Shown: piece after piece, positions 10,848 to 22,927 of the stretch | Layout of the letters: every line of letters begins with the position of its first letter | How positions within the stretch are numbered: the stretch's first letter is position 1 | Assembly (NCBI GenBank): GCA_032622095.1 | Contig: CP136062.1 | Coordinates: 152,762,875-152,826,874 of the forward strand | DNA from: Siphonodentalium dalli | Lineage: Eukaryota > Mollusca > Scaphopoda > Gadilida > Siphonodentaliidae | Length of the DNA stretch: 64,000 bases | Reading direction: 5' to 3' | Position numbers and translations under genes: made by a program | The notes under the pieces: model-generated | What the model saw: the letters and a program-made list of their open reading frames with translations, nothing else | Told to the model about the DNA's origin: nothing | The model's database searches: none

Positions 10848-11240
10848 TTATCCCGGTATATGAAAGTGTGATGCTTGTCGTATTTTAAATGTTTCAGTTA
10901 AAGCAATAACGTCGAATGAATTATTATTCGACTTTAAGTCGCACAGGAGATTACGCAATGAATCGAAAATTGCGTTGATAGTTCGACAGTTGAGGCTGAA
11001 TATTGAAAATGTAGGTTTTTTATTTGATTGATCTATAGTATGTGATGGTGAAATGTATCCACACTCATTGCATGTACTAACAGCAGAATTTAAATAATCG
11101 TCATTTTCCTGTTCCGCTTCGTTACATTTAAATGTAAAGTTATATTCATCAGAATCCCGAACCTCACTCAGATTTACACTATATGTAGCCATGTGTACGA
11201 TATATAACACAATGAATAAAATGTATGCCCTCCGCTTCAA
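10848..11240 (-). pseudogene. LINE endonuclease, N-terminal part
   Basis: FSIFSLNCRTINAIFDSLRN and FDVIALTETFK are the first two APE endonuclease motifs (catalytic N and E). About 85 residues of unassigned leader precede them. A TAA just after HIPG is followed in frame by MEFKCRADDDDGRGGVCLYI, so the break is a single stop. Confidence 0.8.
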
Positions 11241-12357
11241 AATGAATCAAAGATGCAAGCATGAATATGTATAGTCCGTGCATTGTTACTTGAGCTGACC
11301 GTAATATGATATACATATTATTTTAATGATGTGTTGTATTCGGCGGGTATGTGTTTCTGGTAAGTCCTCGAGTACGAGTCAATCGATAGTCAATTAAAAT
11401 TCTATGTTCCGGTTGTTATTTTCTTATGAAAGTATTGCCAAAAAAGTCAATATCTGTGACTTGACGTGTAGGCTATCTAATTGACCCGCAACGAGGACTT
11501 ACGTCATGGTAGAAAGAGATCACTCCATAATATACAGGGTATATAGACATATATGGATGAGTGTAGGCCAATATAGTGAAAATACATAAAACAAGAACGT
11601 ATAATTAATAAAGCATGAAAAATCATAAATGAATGCATGTACATGTATGGTACTCCGAATTCTGATTATATTTGACAAAGGATAATTTGTTTTCAAAAGA
11701 AATCTACATTCATTAATTAATTCGTTTTAATCGGGTGTACTTAATTGTACTCAGAATGTTTCGGACCTGACTGTACTGTCACAACATGACATAATTATTT
11801 CAATAGTAATAAATGTCAAGGTCAGTTTGATGACATCGGATTCGTGAACTCGCGGAGTCGTATCGTGTGCAAGAAACTTGAAGAACGACATCATATTTGG
11901 GCTAATTGCTATTCTTATTTCTTATAAAAGTTAATCCGTGTTTATGTTCATTCAATCGGATTGAGGAAATATGGGGAAATTGTTGGTCAAGACTGTATGG
12001 TGTCTTAAATTATATAAGAATGGATATAGAACTTTGTGCATTTCTACTCGGCACCGACGTCATGCAGTACCCGGTGGAAATAGAACAACACATGGACAAA
12101 ATAATTATCGACACTGCTACATTTCTGTTCATCTTGTGCCAAGTGATTCGAGGACAATAATCACATTATCAACCCACGACTTTGTATATTGTTGTTATAT
12201 TTACATGAACTATACATATTCTTCTCCAAACTGGAGGTCCACAATAAATATATATTGACCCAGTATTGAGTCATACCCCTTTGAATAACAAATGAATAAA
12301 AATGACCAAAATAGTAATTGTATATTGAAAGTTTATTAATTGTCAAGACACCACGTA
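11241..12357. other. No recognisable gene
   Basis: AT-rich non-coding sequence. Two overlapping short frames near 11906-12258 show no family motif. Confidence 0.4.
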
Positions 12358-12752
12358 AAGATGGATTATCTCTTCTATGTTTTATATAGTTTCTAGGGTA
12401 TAAAATAAGAATGAGTCAAAGAGACCTGCCCGGAACTATTTCTATCATTTATTACTGATTTCATATTGAAGTTTTCTTATATAAATTAATGCGATAATCA
12501 ATTGGGACATTTTTTGTTACTATGTTTACAACAGACCATGATAGACTTTCAGATATCTCAGATAGAATTATCCCGCTTGCTACGCTCCAAACTATAAAAT
12601 GAGCCAAATTGATCAATGTATTATACTAGAAAATTAAAATAAAATCAATATTAATTGATAGAAGTGTTTCCAACAGGGGTCTTCGGTTCATATTAATTAT
12701 TTTATACCAAGGAAATTATATAAAACTTGTTATATGAAGAGACAGACCAAGG
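12358..12752. mobile_element. MITE family M1, copy 1 (~395 bp)
   Basis: The left end TTATCTCTTC..TTTTATATAGTTTC..GGTATAAAATAA is the complement of the right end (TTATTTTATACC..TATATAAAAC..TATATGAAGAGA.AGACC). The inverted repeats are ~60 bp and imperfect. A second copy lies at 53119-53635. Confidence 0.8.
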
Positions 12753-15140
12753 TGATTATCAGAGCAAAATATAAATTGAAGCATATACTGTGTACTCCCA
12801 GGTGCCTATTAATAGAGTCAGCATGATTTTAATTGTGGAGAAAATTCCCAAAAATCACTATTATTTGGCAGTGAAATTGGTCACTATTATTATAATTTCA
12901 GCCTAAATCCCCACCATCACTATTATTTGGCCATCATGATTATTAGGCAATTGAGAGTAATCCCATTCAATAATTTGTAAACATTACAACATAATTTGAT
13001 TTCGGACGAGGCAACTGAGCATGCGAGACAGAGAGACATACAACTGCCTGACACTTTGGTATCAGGTTATTACATTGTAAAATTTCTTTAAATTCTCTTA
13101 TGCAAACAAAAGAAGCTCATAGAGCTTCACCTTTTGATTAATTGACCTTTGCAGTGAGCACAGGCAAAACTAATAAAAGAGTTTCTGAGACTGAAACCAT
13201 ACTATTTTAATTCCATCTTTGTATAGAAGTGACATGCAGACAGACATTAGGCCATGCCACCCCTATACAATATAATATTTATTTTTGATTGTATCACAAT
13301 AACATGATTTTTTGGCCCTTATGGATTATGAACCCTTTCTATTATCACATTGTTTATAAAAGTATACATTGGATTTGTCTATTATTCACATGGAGGGATG
13401 TTCAGGTTATAAAAGCGGAAGACAGACCGACATAAAGCTAATAAAAGTCCAGAAGGATTCATATTCTTTGGTGGAAAAAGTCCAGATAATGAGTCCAACA
13501 AATGACCAAGGGTTGTCTGTTGAGCTTATTATTTTAAAAATTCAAAAGAGAGCTTTTAATCCTTCTGAGGGGGCCTTTGATAAACAATAATGCCTGACAA
13601 AGCCATGTTATTATTATTGTCACAGGCTTGTTCACTTGCAGAGCAGATAATGAGCAGAGCATCTCATCAGCCCGTGGTTCGATGAATTTACACTATTTGA
13701 CGTGCCCTGAAAAATTCTTGTTAATGGACTGGAGAACACCTTATAAAGTGATAAAAAATAATTGTTAATAGCTTATATATGAATCAGTCAAACCATTATC
13801 ACTATAAAAATTGTGAAAAAGATCAACATTGTATTTATATTCATTAATCATTCATTATAAATGATATCCCAGTAACAAGGTTGCACATTGAAACCATTGC
13901 TGTGTAGACATTACTGCTAAAAATGAATCGATGTGAAATTTCATACATCCTGTTGTTCAATTTCAAGTCTTTTAATAGAACAATGCAACTTTAAATAAAT
14001 GAACAATATTCATTCTAAAATGATTTGGGTCAAGTGCTGCTTTGTTCGCAATTAAAGGGACACGAGGCTTTAGTGGTTGACATACTAATAAAACTGTAAA
14101 AGTCTACATTGTGATAAATTTACTGAACAAAGGAATGCTTTTAAGAAACTTGAAATTATTAACGTCAATGAGCTCATGGCCTCCACTTTAAACTTTTCTT
14201 AAAATCATCCTAATTCCACAGACTAATTCCAGGAGCCTAATATGCAGTTGATTAGACAATGCTCAATTCTTTAATTGATAATTAGCAAATTACATATATA
14301 TTTATCATATATTCTTCTTCTCCAGACTTGACTTTACCCTTTCATGACAAGAGTTGCACGGGTGCAGCATTTAAGATCCTGTGCCATAAATGTATTCGAA
14401 TGCCTTATTCGATAGCCTTATTCGCTGCCTTATTCGACCCATTTGATAAACAGTTATGGTTCTCCGCTGGCCTCATCCACATATTCATATTCCACATGTT
14501 TGTACTTTATATATCACATTACAAACTTAGCAATGAACGACTAACGAATTATATTATTTATAAAAAGAGACGTTTATATACCAATGTTTACAGTTAACAA
14601 GACAAAACCTAGATAAAATCATTGTATTATTACATGTATAGTTATATTACTTTTCAACGGGGACGCCAGGTAGACAACCCTCTTGGTTATGCTGTCCCCG
14701 ATGCATGTTATATTACACTGTAGATAATTTTATATATTATGAATGAGTTATGAATAAATAATCATAGTCATAGGGAATTCTCTTAAATATACATGTCTCC
14801 CCTAGGAAGACTTGCATATATCAGCGAATGCACTGGCTTACAAGGTCAACCCATATATTGTTAGGCAAATGTATTTCCTTATATATGCAAAGCTCCCTAT
14901 AGATGGGAGAGTCGTATATATAAGAGAATTTATTGGCACAGGGTTTTTCGCAAAATTTCAGGAAGCTAGTCATGGAAGGGTTACACCCCTTCTCATGTAA
15001 TTACTAGACAGATAATAATTCAGAATGTGGTATTGAGTGCTTTTACTTATCTCTTTATTTCTATTTTGTATTGTACGTGGCAGACATCACTATCTTGATA
15101 TTGCTTTTAATAAAATGTTAATGTTATCCCAGGGTTGAGC
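12753..15140. other. No gene; scattered MITE scraps
   Basis: Frames at 13369-13590 and 14328-14597 show no known domain. At 14041 ATTAAAGGGACACGAGG resembles the TTAA-flanked end of other elements. At 14655-14700 a GGGGAC/GTCCCC inverted pair occurs. Confidence 0.4.
14843..14943. mobile_element. MITE core related to 10105-10200
   Basis: A palindromic ~100-bp core (TTCCTTATATATGC / CGTATATATAAGAGAATTTATTGGCAC) homologous to the centre of the MITE at 10072-10266, including the CCCTGTGCCAAT edge. The outer CCCTTTGAGTGCC ends are not seen. Confidence 0.65.
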
Positions 15141-15144
15141 TTGA

Positions 15145-15935
15145 ATTAAAAGGATAATAGGTCTCTTTGTGATTTTGCTGTTGTCTTCGCATTTCTGTTC
15201 TTAGTTTGTTGTAGATTTGTAAGCTGATTACCCGTCCTCCAAACACCATGAGTTGCATTGTGGTGATCATCCTCCTGGTCACACAGAATATGTTATCCCG
15301 GCTGATGATCGATTAAAATGTTGTGCAGCACAAAACAAACCCGTACAGTGCTTTCCACCTCATCTGGCTCTAAACGTAAACTTGAAAGCGAAACCTGGAA
15401 TCTCCAGGACAAAATGCCAAAAGCATTCTCAACAAACCATCGAGTCCTACTCAATTTATAATTGAACACTTTGTTTGATCTTATTGAAGTGGTCTGGGAA
15501 AATGGTTTGATGATATCTTTCTGAGAGGAAAGGCATCGTCTCCAATGATGTGGTGGTGTAATTCATTAGACGTACCATTTAAATGGTCTGGTTTTGGGAG
15601 ATTTGGTGAACCTGCTTCCAAAGCCTTGTTGAGTGTAGAATGCGCAAAAACACCAGCATATCCGACCCTGCCATTGGAATAATATGACCATATATAAACC
15701 TGTAATCAGCTCCAACTAAAGCCATCAAAATAAGGCTAAACAATTTCTTATAATTGAAATAAACTGATCCGCTGTTTGATGGCTGTTTGATTGCAATATG
15801 TTTGCCACAAATGGCCCCAAGACAAAGGGAATAATTCCACTTGTTTTCGAAATCTTTGGCGATCTCTCGCCACTCATCTTCGGTGGAATGGCGTCGAAAA
15901 GAAAAATGGAAAATTACATACCATGACGCGAACAT
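15145..15935 (-). pseudogene. PIF/Harbinger transposase, decayed
   Basis: A DDE_Tnp_4-type (HARBI1-like) transposase remnant on the minus strand. Visible in order are STEDEWREIAKDFENKWN, LGAICGKHIAIKQPSNSGS (family: GAIDGKH, so the first catalytic D is replaced by C), YFNYKKLFSLILMALVGADY (family: VDADYRF), IIGDDAFPLR (catalytic D), FNYKLSRTRW and FVENAFGILSWRF (catalytic E). FVLHN and a C-terminal NRNAKTTAKSQRDLL follow. The parts after ~15579 lie in at least two other frames. The upstream helix-turn-helix exon and the terminal repeats were not found. Confidence 0.88.
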
Positions 15936-15959
15936 GGCGTTAAAAATCTGAAGTGGGGT

Positions 15960-17565
15960 ACCCCACTAGACAAGATAATTAATATTTAGCGTTGAATTAG
16001 TCGACCCGCGCGCAATTTATCAGTTGTCTTTGACGAAAATATCCATGGGAGTGCTGCTGTCACGACTTGGGGTATTAGTTGTCCACGGCCGGTTTATATT
16101 AACCCATTAATAACGATACATTGTATTGCGATTTCCAATTAGTATAGCCACGACTGCCGAGGCGCCCCACGGACCCGTATGCAGGTATTTTGTATATCTT
16201 GCAGTTGCTTGAAGTTGACCAAGTGGGGTGAAGGAGAAGATCACTCGATCTTTTCGACCATCCCGGGCGCTTCGCGCCCATCTACTCACTCTCTCTTGAC
16301 CAAGTGTGTCCTGTGCGAATCGACTTTCTGTGTCGTTCAAGGCAGGTTTTATTAACCCCTTGAATGCACATATTGGTTACAGCTATATAGTGACGCGCGT
16401 TTGTCCAAGTCTGTCTGAGACTGGCCAAGCAGTTCCTCGTCACGGTGTCAGTGGCCGGGAATGTTTTTTTTTTATTTCGTCCAGTTGCGGGACGATAACA
16501 GGGTGTATTCTGTGAAAATTGACTGGTTTCATTAACTCCTTCAATACCGATATTAGCTATATGGTGTGGCACGGGCCAATATAGTCATATATGCCTATAA
16601 CGTAATAGATACAACTACACTAACGCATGGTGGACCCCCCCCCCCCCCTTCGGGGAGATATGCAATGGTCAGACCAGAAGCTATAGCCCCCCCCCCCCAA
16701 TTGGGGGATCGTATCCCATGCGTTACGTCGCCAAATGGCCGAGAACCCCATGCATCCGTCCACCCAATTCTGATAGTTTTCAACTGATCACCCCTACGTG
16801 TAGCCTAAATAAAACCATACGAATGGGGAATATATACCCCTACCTATGTTATACCAATTATCAAACTATACTGTCGGATAAAGTTGGTACAGGTTGTCAT
16901 ATATAATGATATATATATATGCTAATATTTTACTTTTATGTCGTGAACCCATCAGTTCCCGCTAATCGAAAATTCTACCTAGATCTACAAATTTGGCATG
17001 CATATTCTTAATGACAGTATTAAAGGGGCACAAAGCATTTAGCATATTGCTATAAACTGTAAGAAACGTAAATTCGCCTCAAAATAATACTCCACGTCCC
17101 GTGAACAGTCCAATAACTTCAAATGAAGATGAAACATATGACTAAAGCTCATTGTTTTATTGAACAACACCGCAGCACAGTAAACAGTTAACAATAATAT
17201 ACTGTACTTTGTTCACATTGAGGAGACGTTTGATGTTATAGAACGTGCTCAGTTATCCACAATGTCACTGGCCACGGCGGTCGTGATCGAATGTTAAACA
17301 CATATTATGGACCTTTTCAGGTGTGTTAAACTGTTAAGTTAGTATTGAGGCACTAGGTCAACTGGAGGAATGTAGCATTCTACTACATCGCCGAAAATAT
17401 AAAACAAATCTACCGTACCACTCCATAGAGAACATCATCTGAACTACTCTCAATTGTAAATATTTACTTCGCGATTCGGGACGCAACTATCGGCGATAAA
17501 GTAACGAAAATGATTTAGCCATCGAGAGTCACTGAATTTAATTAATATATAATAATGACGGTTCT
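15960..17565. other. No gene; contains two poly-C tracts
   Basis: Poly-C runs occur at about 16627-16640 and 16686-16700, flanked by CGCATGG and CCATGCG (16612/16718), which form an inverted pair around the two tracts. At 17019 ATTAAAGGGGCACAAAGC resembles TTAA-flanked element ends. Short frames show no family. Confidence 0.4.
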
Positions 17566-17569
17566 TAGT

Positions 17570-19010
17570 CAGTTTGGATTTAATATTTGTAAACAATAAC
17601 TGCTTTGAGCAATATTATCATCCATTTCTACTTGATCACCCTACCGGAGTGTTTCACGTCACTTTAAATGAATTACAGAAGAAATGTTCAAACATGACCA
17701 GAGACGCAGTGAACTGTTCAAGACAGTGTGCGTTGATTAGCGGAAACGTGTTAGGCCTGCAACCAAAGGTGTGGTGGTCAGGCCAATCTTATCTAAAGAT
17801 TATTTTATCTCGTGGCCTAGCTAGTTGACCTTATCGACATGCAGTTGCTACCACATTGTTCTTGTAAGTGGATAATGGTGTATCAGGACCATCTAATAAC
17901 ATTCTGCATAGGCCGTCCGTTGACATCGAAAAGAGCTTGTGATGTTGCGTATCAACTTGGATATATTTCTTCTGTTCGGCGCGCCACAGCGTGACAATGG
18001 TTCAGAAGTCACTGGTAAAATAATGTCTGAATTAAAGCAGTTTGTCAGAGCTTGTGGTATATAGTGCATGGGAAATCTCGCCATCCACAGAGTCAATTAT
18101 CTATTGAGCGTGCAAGCTATGACATTGAAGACATGCTTGTTGCATGGGTGAGTGATAACGATACTTCGGACTGGACTATGGTGTACGAAATATATGAGAG
18201 TTCTAACTAGAACGTAGGCATTAAAGGCACGTGCGGCCTTAATTGTCGAAAATATTCATATTTGTTCCAAACACCGTAAACAGAAAAACAGTAAAACGCA
18301 TACAGTTCCGTTCATATATACCATGACCATCGCGTAAACAGCATGTTATCATAAAGATCTACTATATTTTACCTAAGCAAGAGCCTGATTGTGTTACAGA
18401 AGACAGCACAATGCTACTGGCTAATCACACATAAATGGCATAAACGCTCTTTATTAGTTCCATATCAGGTATTCACCAACAAAGAACGCTCTTTGTGTTT
18501 ACCATCATAATATAAACAAACACCAGAAAAAGTTACTTTTTACGCTTTTGTTTACAAAACAATGGTCAAACATATGATCATAACATACTGTTTATGCGAT
18601 ATTTCTTATTTGTATACGGACAACGTCTATCTACATTTTGATGTTCTTTCTGTTTGTGGCGGTTTTTGACGGGTGGAGATATTTTCATAGGATACCCACC
18701 GCCAAGGCCAACCGTGTCTTTAAACTATCACCATCGCCACATCGTCACATCTTCATCGCTACCCCATGCTGTGATCCAAAAGTGTCGGCGACAATGTGAC
18801 GGTGCCCATTCCATCTGTTGACAGAGGACGCGGAGATCAATGAAACATTTTCGGTGCTATACAGCTGTGGAAAACTGATAATATACGATCGGCTACCATT
18901 CTGGTGTGCTTACAACATAACATGTAATTGCGGTGGATCTAAGAGATGCAAGATCAAGCGATGTCTTTGCTATAAAATATGTGTTCTGTAAAAGTAGATG
19001 TCACTCATGT
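17570..19010 (+). mobile_element. KRBA2/GIN-type integrase fossil, broken
   Basis: An old copy of an element with an integrase of the KRBA2/GIN type (Ty3/Gypsy-Ginger lineage). Recognisable parts in order are the zinc-binding H2C2-like region (about 17590-17720), the integrase core (about 17750-18200) with the HGKSRHPQSQ-like and DMLVAWVSDN-like blocks of this family, and a cysteine-rich C-terminal patch (about 18923-19010). The coding region has several breaks and is interrupted by the R484 repeat. Ends and terminal repeats were not identified. A second copy of its 3' portion is at 40828-41650. Confidence 0.8.
18241..18724 (+). repeat. R484 repeat, copy 3
   Basis: The same unit as in the LINE 3' regions. 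It lies between the integrase core and the cysteine-rich end of the fossil, so it inserted into that element. Confidence 0.8.
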
Positions 19011-19329
19011 ACGAATTATTGAAACAAATTTATGAGTTACCGCATATAATTGTGTATGCTGTGTTACTGTATGTTAGATACCTATAATTTCATAAAAAAT
19101 GTATATCTTAATCCTTAATATATATGTATTAAATAGGCATTTGGCACTAAAATTCAGTCAGAAGTTTTAGTCATTTGGTCAAAATGACTGGTTTGACAGA
19201 TTGACTGCAACATATACAAAACAACAAATTACGCAAATGCGCTAACATGCAAACGGAGTCTCGGGATCATATATCCTAATAATGGTTAACCAACTGTTGT
19301 TTGATTATCACGCGCACAGCAGAAGCGAC

Positions 19330-19577
19330 GGAAAATTCTGCATATTGATCGGCTTAGAGTGCATGGGACTTTATTTTGTCCACTATAGTAATAAATTTGT
19401 AGTCGTCAATGCTTCGCAAATGCTGGACAATTGTCAATCATCGATTCGAAAAGTTCGCTTCGTAGTTGTGTATACTGAATAAGGAAATGTTCTTCATCTT
19501 GTATGAAATCATCACAACAAAACACGCACTTAAATTTCTCTCTTCTAATGTTACTTGGGGCTGAAGATGTTGCTCCT
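19330..19577 (-). pseudogene. LINE C-terminal zinc-knuckle scrap, part split by insertion
   Basis: The minus strand reads REKFKCVFCCDDFIQDEEHF and LRSELFESMIDNCPAFAKH, matching the C-terminal C-x2-C..DE.HFL..R region of LINE polymerases. The preceding part of the same scrap (HIEDRIAFTRFTISNHSL) lies beyond the 14.3-kb insertion at about 33869-33980. The two are contiguous in copy B, with one frameshift between them. Confidence 0.7.
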
Positions 19578-19605
19578 CCCATATAAAAATGTACCTGGGT
19601 AAATC
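19578..19605 (+). repeat. Left terminal inverted repeat (28 bp)
   Basis: The exact reverse complement of 33841-33868. Identity ends after GGGTAAATC. Confidence 0.97.
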
Positions 19606-19870
19606 TTGGTGTTTACCTAGGTATACCCCGGTACATATAGGTTTTACCCTGGTTCCACCCAGGTCACACCCAGGTTACACCCAGGTAAATCAGGGATTTA
19701 TATAGATTTACCCAGGTGTTTTCTATATATGTTAGGTATAAACCCCAGTTTACCCGGGTTTTTACGGATTTACACCCAGGTATTTACACCAGGTATTTAC
19801 ACCCAGGTATTTACACCAGGGTTTCGCCCAGGTATTTACTACAGTGTTCACCCGGATATATACACCTGTG
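19597..19870 (+). repeat. Left subterminal CCAGGT-rich region
   Basis: CCCAGGT or a one-base variant recurs about twelve times, spaced 10-30 bp (TTACCCAGG, CACCCAGGT, ACACCCAGGTATTTAC). The right end has the same motif, largely inverted. Such subterminal motifs are transposase-binding sites in several DNA transposon families. That role here is inference. Confidence 0.75.
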
Positions 19871-19889
19871 GTATTTTGTTAAACTGTAT

Positions 19890-21690
19890 AATCTGCATTG
19901 AAGTCACCTTATTAACCCTTTCTATATTACAGCACCATTGGCGTGTAGTTACCTTATTAACCATTCTATATTAAATCATTAATTGACAGGTAGTTACCTT
20001 ATTAACCCTTTCTATACTAAGTAACATTGGTGAGTAGTTACATTATTAACCCTTTCTATATTAAAGCACCATTGATGTGAAGTTACCTTATTAACCCTTT
20101 CTTTATTAAAGCATCATTGACGCGTAGTTACCTTATTAACCCTTTCTATATTAAAATATCATTGATGTGTAGTTACAATGTTAACCCTTTCTATAGTATA
20201 GCATCATTGGCGGGTAGTTGGCTCCTTAACTCTGTATATACCAAAGTATCATTGTCGTATATAGTTACCTTATTAACCCTTTCTATACTAAGTACCGTTG
20301 GCGTGTAGTTGCCTTATTAACCCTTTCTATATTAAAGCATTAATTGACTGGTAGTTACCTTATTAACCCTTTCTATACTAAGTATCATTGGTGAGTAGTT
20401 GCATTATTAACCCTTTCTATATTAAAGCGCCATTGGCGGGTAGTTACCTTATTAACCATTTATGTATTAAAGCATCATTGACGTATAGTTACCTTATTAT
20501 AACCCTCTCTATATTAAAGCATCATTATTGCTGGGTAGTTATCTTATTAACCCGTTCTATACTAAGTATCATTGGTGAATAGTTACAGTATTAACCCTTT
20601 CTATATTAAAGCATCATTGACGTGAAGTTACCTTATTAACCATTTCTGTATTAAAGCAGCATTGACATGTAGTTGTTAACCCTTTCTATATTAAAGCATC
20701 GTTGACGGGTAGTTGCCTAATTAACCCTCTATATACTAAAGTATCATTGTCGTGTAGTTACCTTACCAACCCTTTCTATACTAAGTATCATTGGCGTGTA
20801 GTTACCTTATTAACCTTTTCTATATTAAAGCATTAATTGACAGGTAGTTACATTAAACAACCCTTTCTATACTAAGTATCATTGGTGAGTAGTTACATTA
20901 TAAACCATTTCTATATTAAAGCGCCATTGACAGGTAATTACCTTATTAACCATTTTTGTATCAAAGCATCATTGACGTGCAGTTACCATATTATAACACT
21001 TTCTATATTAAAGCATCATTGACTGATAGTTACCATATTAACCCTTTCTATATTAAAGCACCATTGGCGTGTAATTACCTTATTAACCCTTTCTACGTTG
21101 AAGCAATAATTGACAGGCAGTTACCTTATTAACCCTTTTTATAATGAGTATCATTGGTGATTAGTTACATTATTAACCCTTTCTACAATAAAGCATCATT
21201 GACATGTAGTTATCATAGTAGCCAGTTATATATTAAAGCATCATGGACGGTAGTTACCATATTAACCCTTTCTATATTAAAGCACCATTGGCGTGTAATT
21301 ACCATATTAACCCTTTCTATATTAAAACATCATTGACGTGTAGTTACCCTATTAGCCCTTTCTATATTTAAGCATCATTGACGTGTAGAACTTTATCTTA
21401 TTAACCCTTTCTTTATTAAAGCATCATTGACATGTAGTTACATTAGTAACCATTTCTACACTAAAGCATTATTGACGGGTAGTTACCTTATTAACCCTTT
21501 CTATATTAAAGCATCATTGACAAGAAGTTAAATTATTAACCTTCTATAATAAGTATCATTGCCGTGTAGTTAGTTACCTTATAAAACCTTTCTATATTAA
21601 GACGTCGATCATTGACGGGTAGTTGTTACCTTATTAATCATTTATGTATTCAAGCATCATTGACGAGTAGTTACCTTATTACTTGAAGTT
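19890..21690. repeat. 45-bp satellite array with higher-order variants
   Basis: About forty tandem units of ~45 bp of the form AGTTACCTTATTAACCC, TTTCTATATTAAAGCATCA, TTGACGTGT. Variant units recur in fixed order: a TTAATTGACAGG unit (19977, 20340, 20831, 21106) is each time followed by a TACTAAGTATCATTGGTGAG unit and then an AGTTACATTATTAACC unit. This indicates amplification in blocks of roughly 6-11 units. Confidence 0.92.
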
Positions 21691-22384
21691 TATTATGACA
21701 GTATGACAATACACTACCCCGGACAAATGAAGCAATATCATACTTTATCTAACAGCCTAGCTATAATTAGTGAACATTAAACTGACAAACAGACAATTTT
21801 CAGGGCCATTATTTAATATTAAAGGGATACAAAATAAAGAGATTTCTAATTATCAGTAAGAATTATTCTCTAAGTGATACTTATTATTTCAAATAAATGA
21901 TTGCATATACTATAGTAGACCATATACCAACAGGAAAATATTAGTGAATACAATTATTGTGTTTCAAAATTCGTTTCGTTTCGTTTCTGCAGCCAAATTA
22001 CAATCTTAACTTTTAGTTATCGTTCTTCAAAATGGAGCGCGGATAATTCCTTGTGGTATTTTGAGTTAACTTTGTCGCGAATCAACGCGGATTGACAGAA
22101 GGAAATGGTGTATTGGCTACAAACGGATAAACTGTGGACTTATATATAAGATTCGCCGATTTCTCCCCATGGATGTGCGCAAATATCGAAAAAGACTGAA
22201 TTTCATGTGACAAAAAATATTTCAATTCCCGGAACAGTAAGAATTAAGCTGCGATAACGAAACGGATCAACTATAGTATTGAACAGTACCTCAGCTACCT
22301 GGCCATAACCAGAATATTTTCTCAAAATTGAATTTGTGGTACCGGTACAATCATGATGTAGTGCCAGTGGCCTGCTCATAATGC
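21691..22384. other. No gene
   Basis: Non-coding sequence between the satellite and the LINE scrap. At 21815 TATTAAAGGGATACAAA resembles a TTAA-type element edge. Confidence 0.4.
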
Positions 22385-22927
22385 ACCTGTCCAGAAGAAG
22401 AAGAATTGAGAAGTTTGAAGATCATCATCATGGACTACGCAGACACCATCTGGGACCCCTACCAACAAAATCACATCGACAAGCTGGAAAGAATCCAGCG
22501 TAGAGCAGCCCGTTTCATTAAAAGAGACTATAAGAGCAAAGAAGATGGATATATGACCAAGATCCTCTACGAGCTAGATTTACCAACATTGCAGAAACGG
22601 CGGAAAATAAATCGGCTGGGATTCATGAGTAAGGTGGTGGGTGGATTGGTCCCGGCTATACCGCCTTATCAATACTTTACACCCGAAACAAGGCGTCTTA
22701 GATCGCAGAGCAAAGTTCTGACAGGCTACGTCACCAGCCAAATTCCTCGGCACCTAATTTAAAGGAACAACAGTCAGTGCTACGAGGCTATACCATACGT
22801 GTCAGCTCAGTTCGCTAATTCCACATTTGTTCGAACTATATGCGACTGGAATCAGCTGGAGGAATCCTTAATCCTACAACAACAGCCTGTGGATTCCTTC
22901 AAGAGTGCGCTGAAGGAAAAGATCTGA
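22385..22927 (+). pseudogene. CR1/Jockey-like LINE polymerase, C-terminal end
   Basis: This reads MDYADTIWDPYQQNHIDKLE, RIQRRAARFI, LPTLQKRRKINRLGFMSKVV, FTPETRRLRSQ; then, after one in-frame TAA at 22760-22762, VRTICDWNQLEESL, VDSFKSALKEKI and a final stop. These are the conserved last ~175 residues of CR1/Jockey-type LINE ORF2. No RT core precedes it. It is a 5'-truncated insertion carried inside the giant element. Confidence 0.85.

Larger units (their letters stand above)
6700..11240 (-). mobile_element. LINE copy 2, near full length, decayed (CR1/L2/Jockey-like)
   Basis: A non-LTR retrotransposon on the minus strand: APE endonuclease (11240-10267), linker (10067-9670), RT (9669-8191), C-terminal region (to 8042) and ~1.3 kb of 3' region. 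It is broken by several stops and frameshifts and by a MITE at 10072-10266. The 3' end at 6700 abuts a (CAGA)n tail of another element, so the element may have integrated into a microsatellite. No ORF1 is recognised upstream of 11240. Confidence 0.85.
18192..19577 (+). repeat. Duplicated block, copy A, left part
   Basis: 1386 bp nearly identical to 40828-42214 (four or five differences over the whole 2.63-kb block). It contains the end of the integrase core, R484, the cysteine-rich part and the edge of a LINE scrap. It is followed by the 14.3-kb insertion and resumes at 33869. Confidence 0.95.

Noticed and set aside
19890-21690. CRISPR-like appearance of the 45-bp array
   Set aside because: Units are contiguous and diverged without unique spacers, and the genome is eukaryotic. 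It is a satellite.
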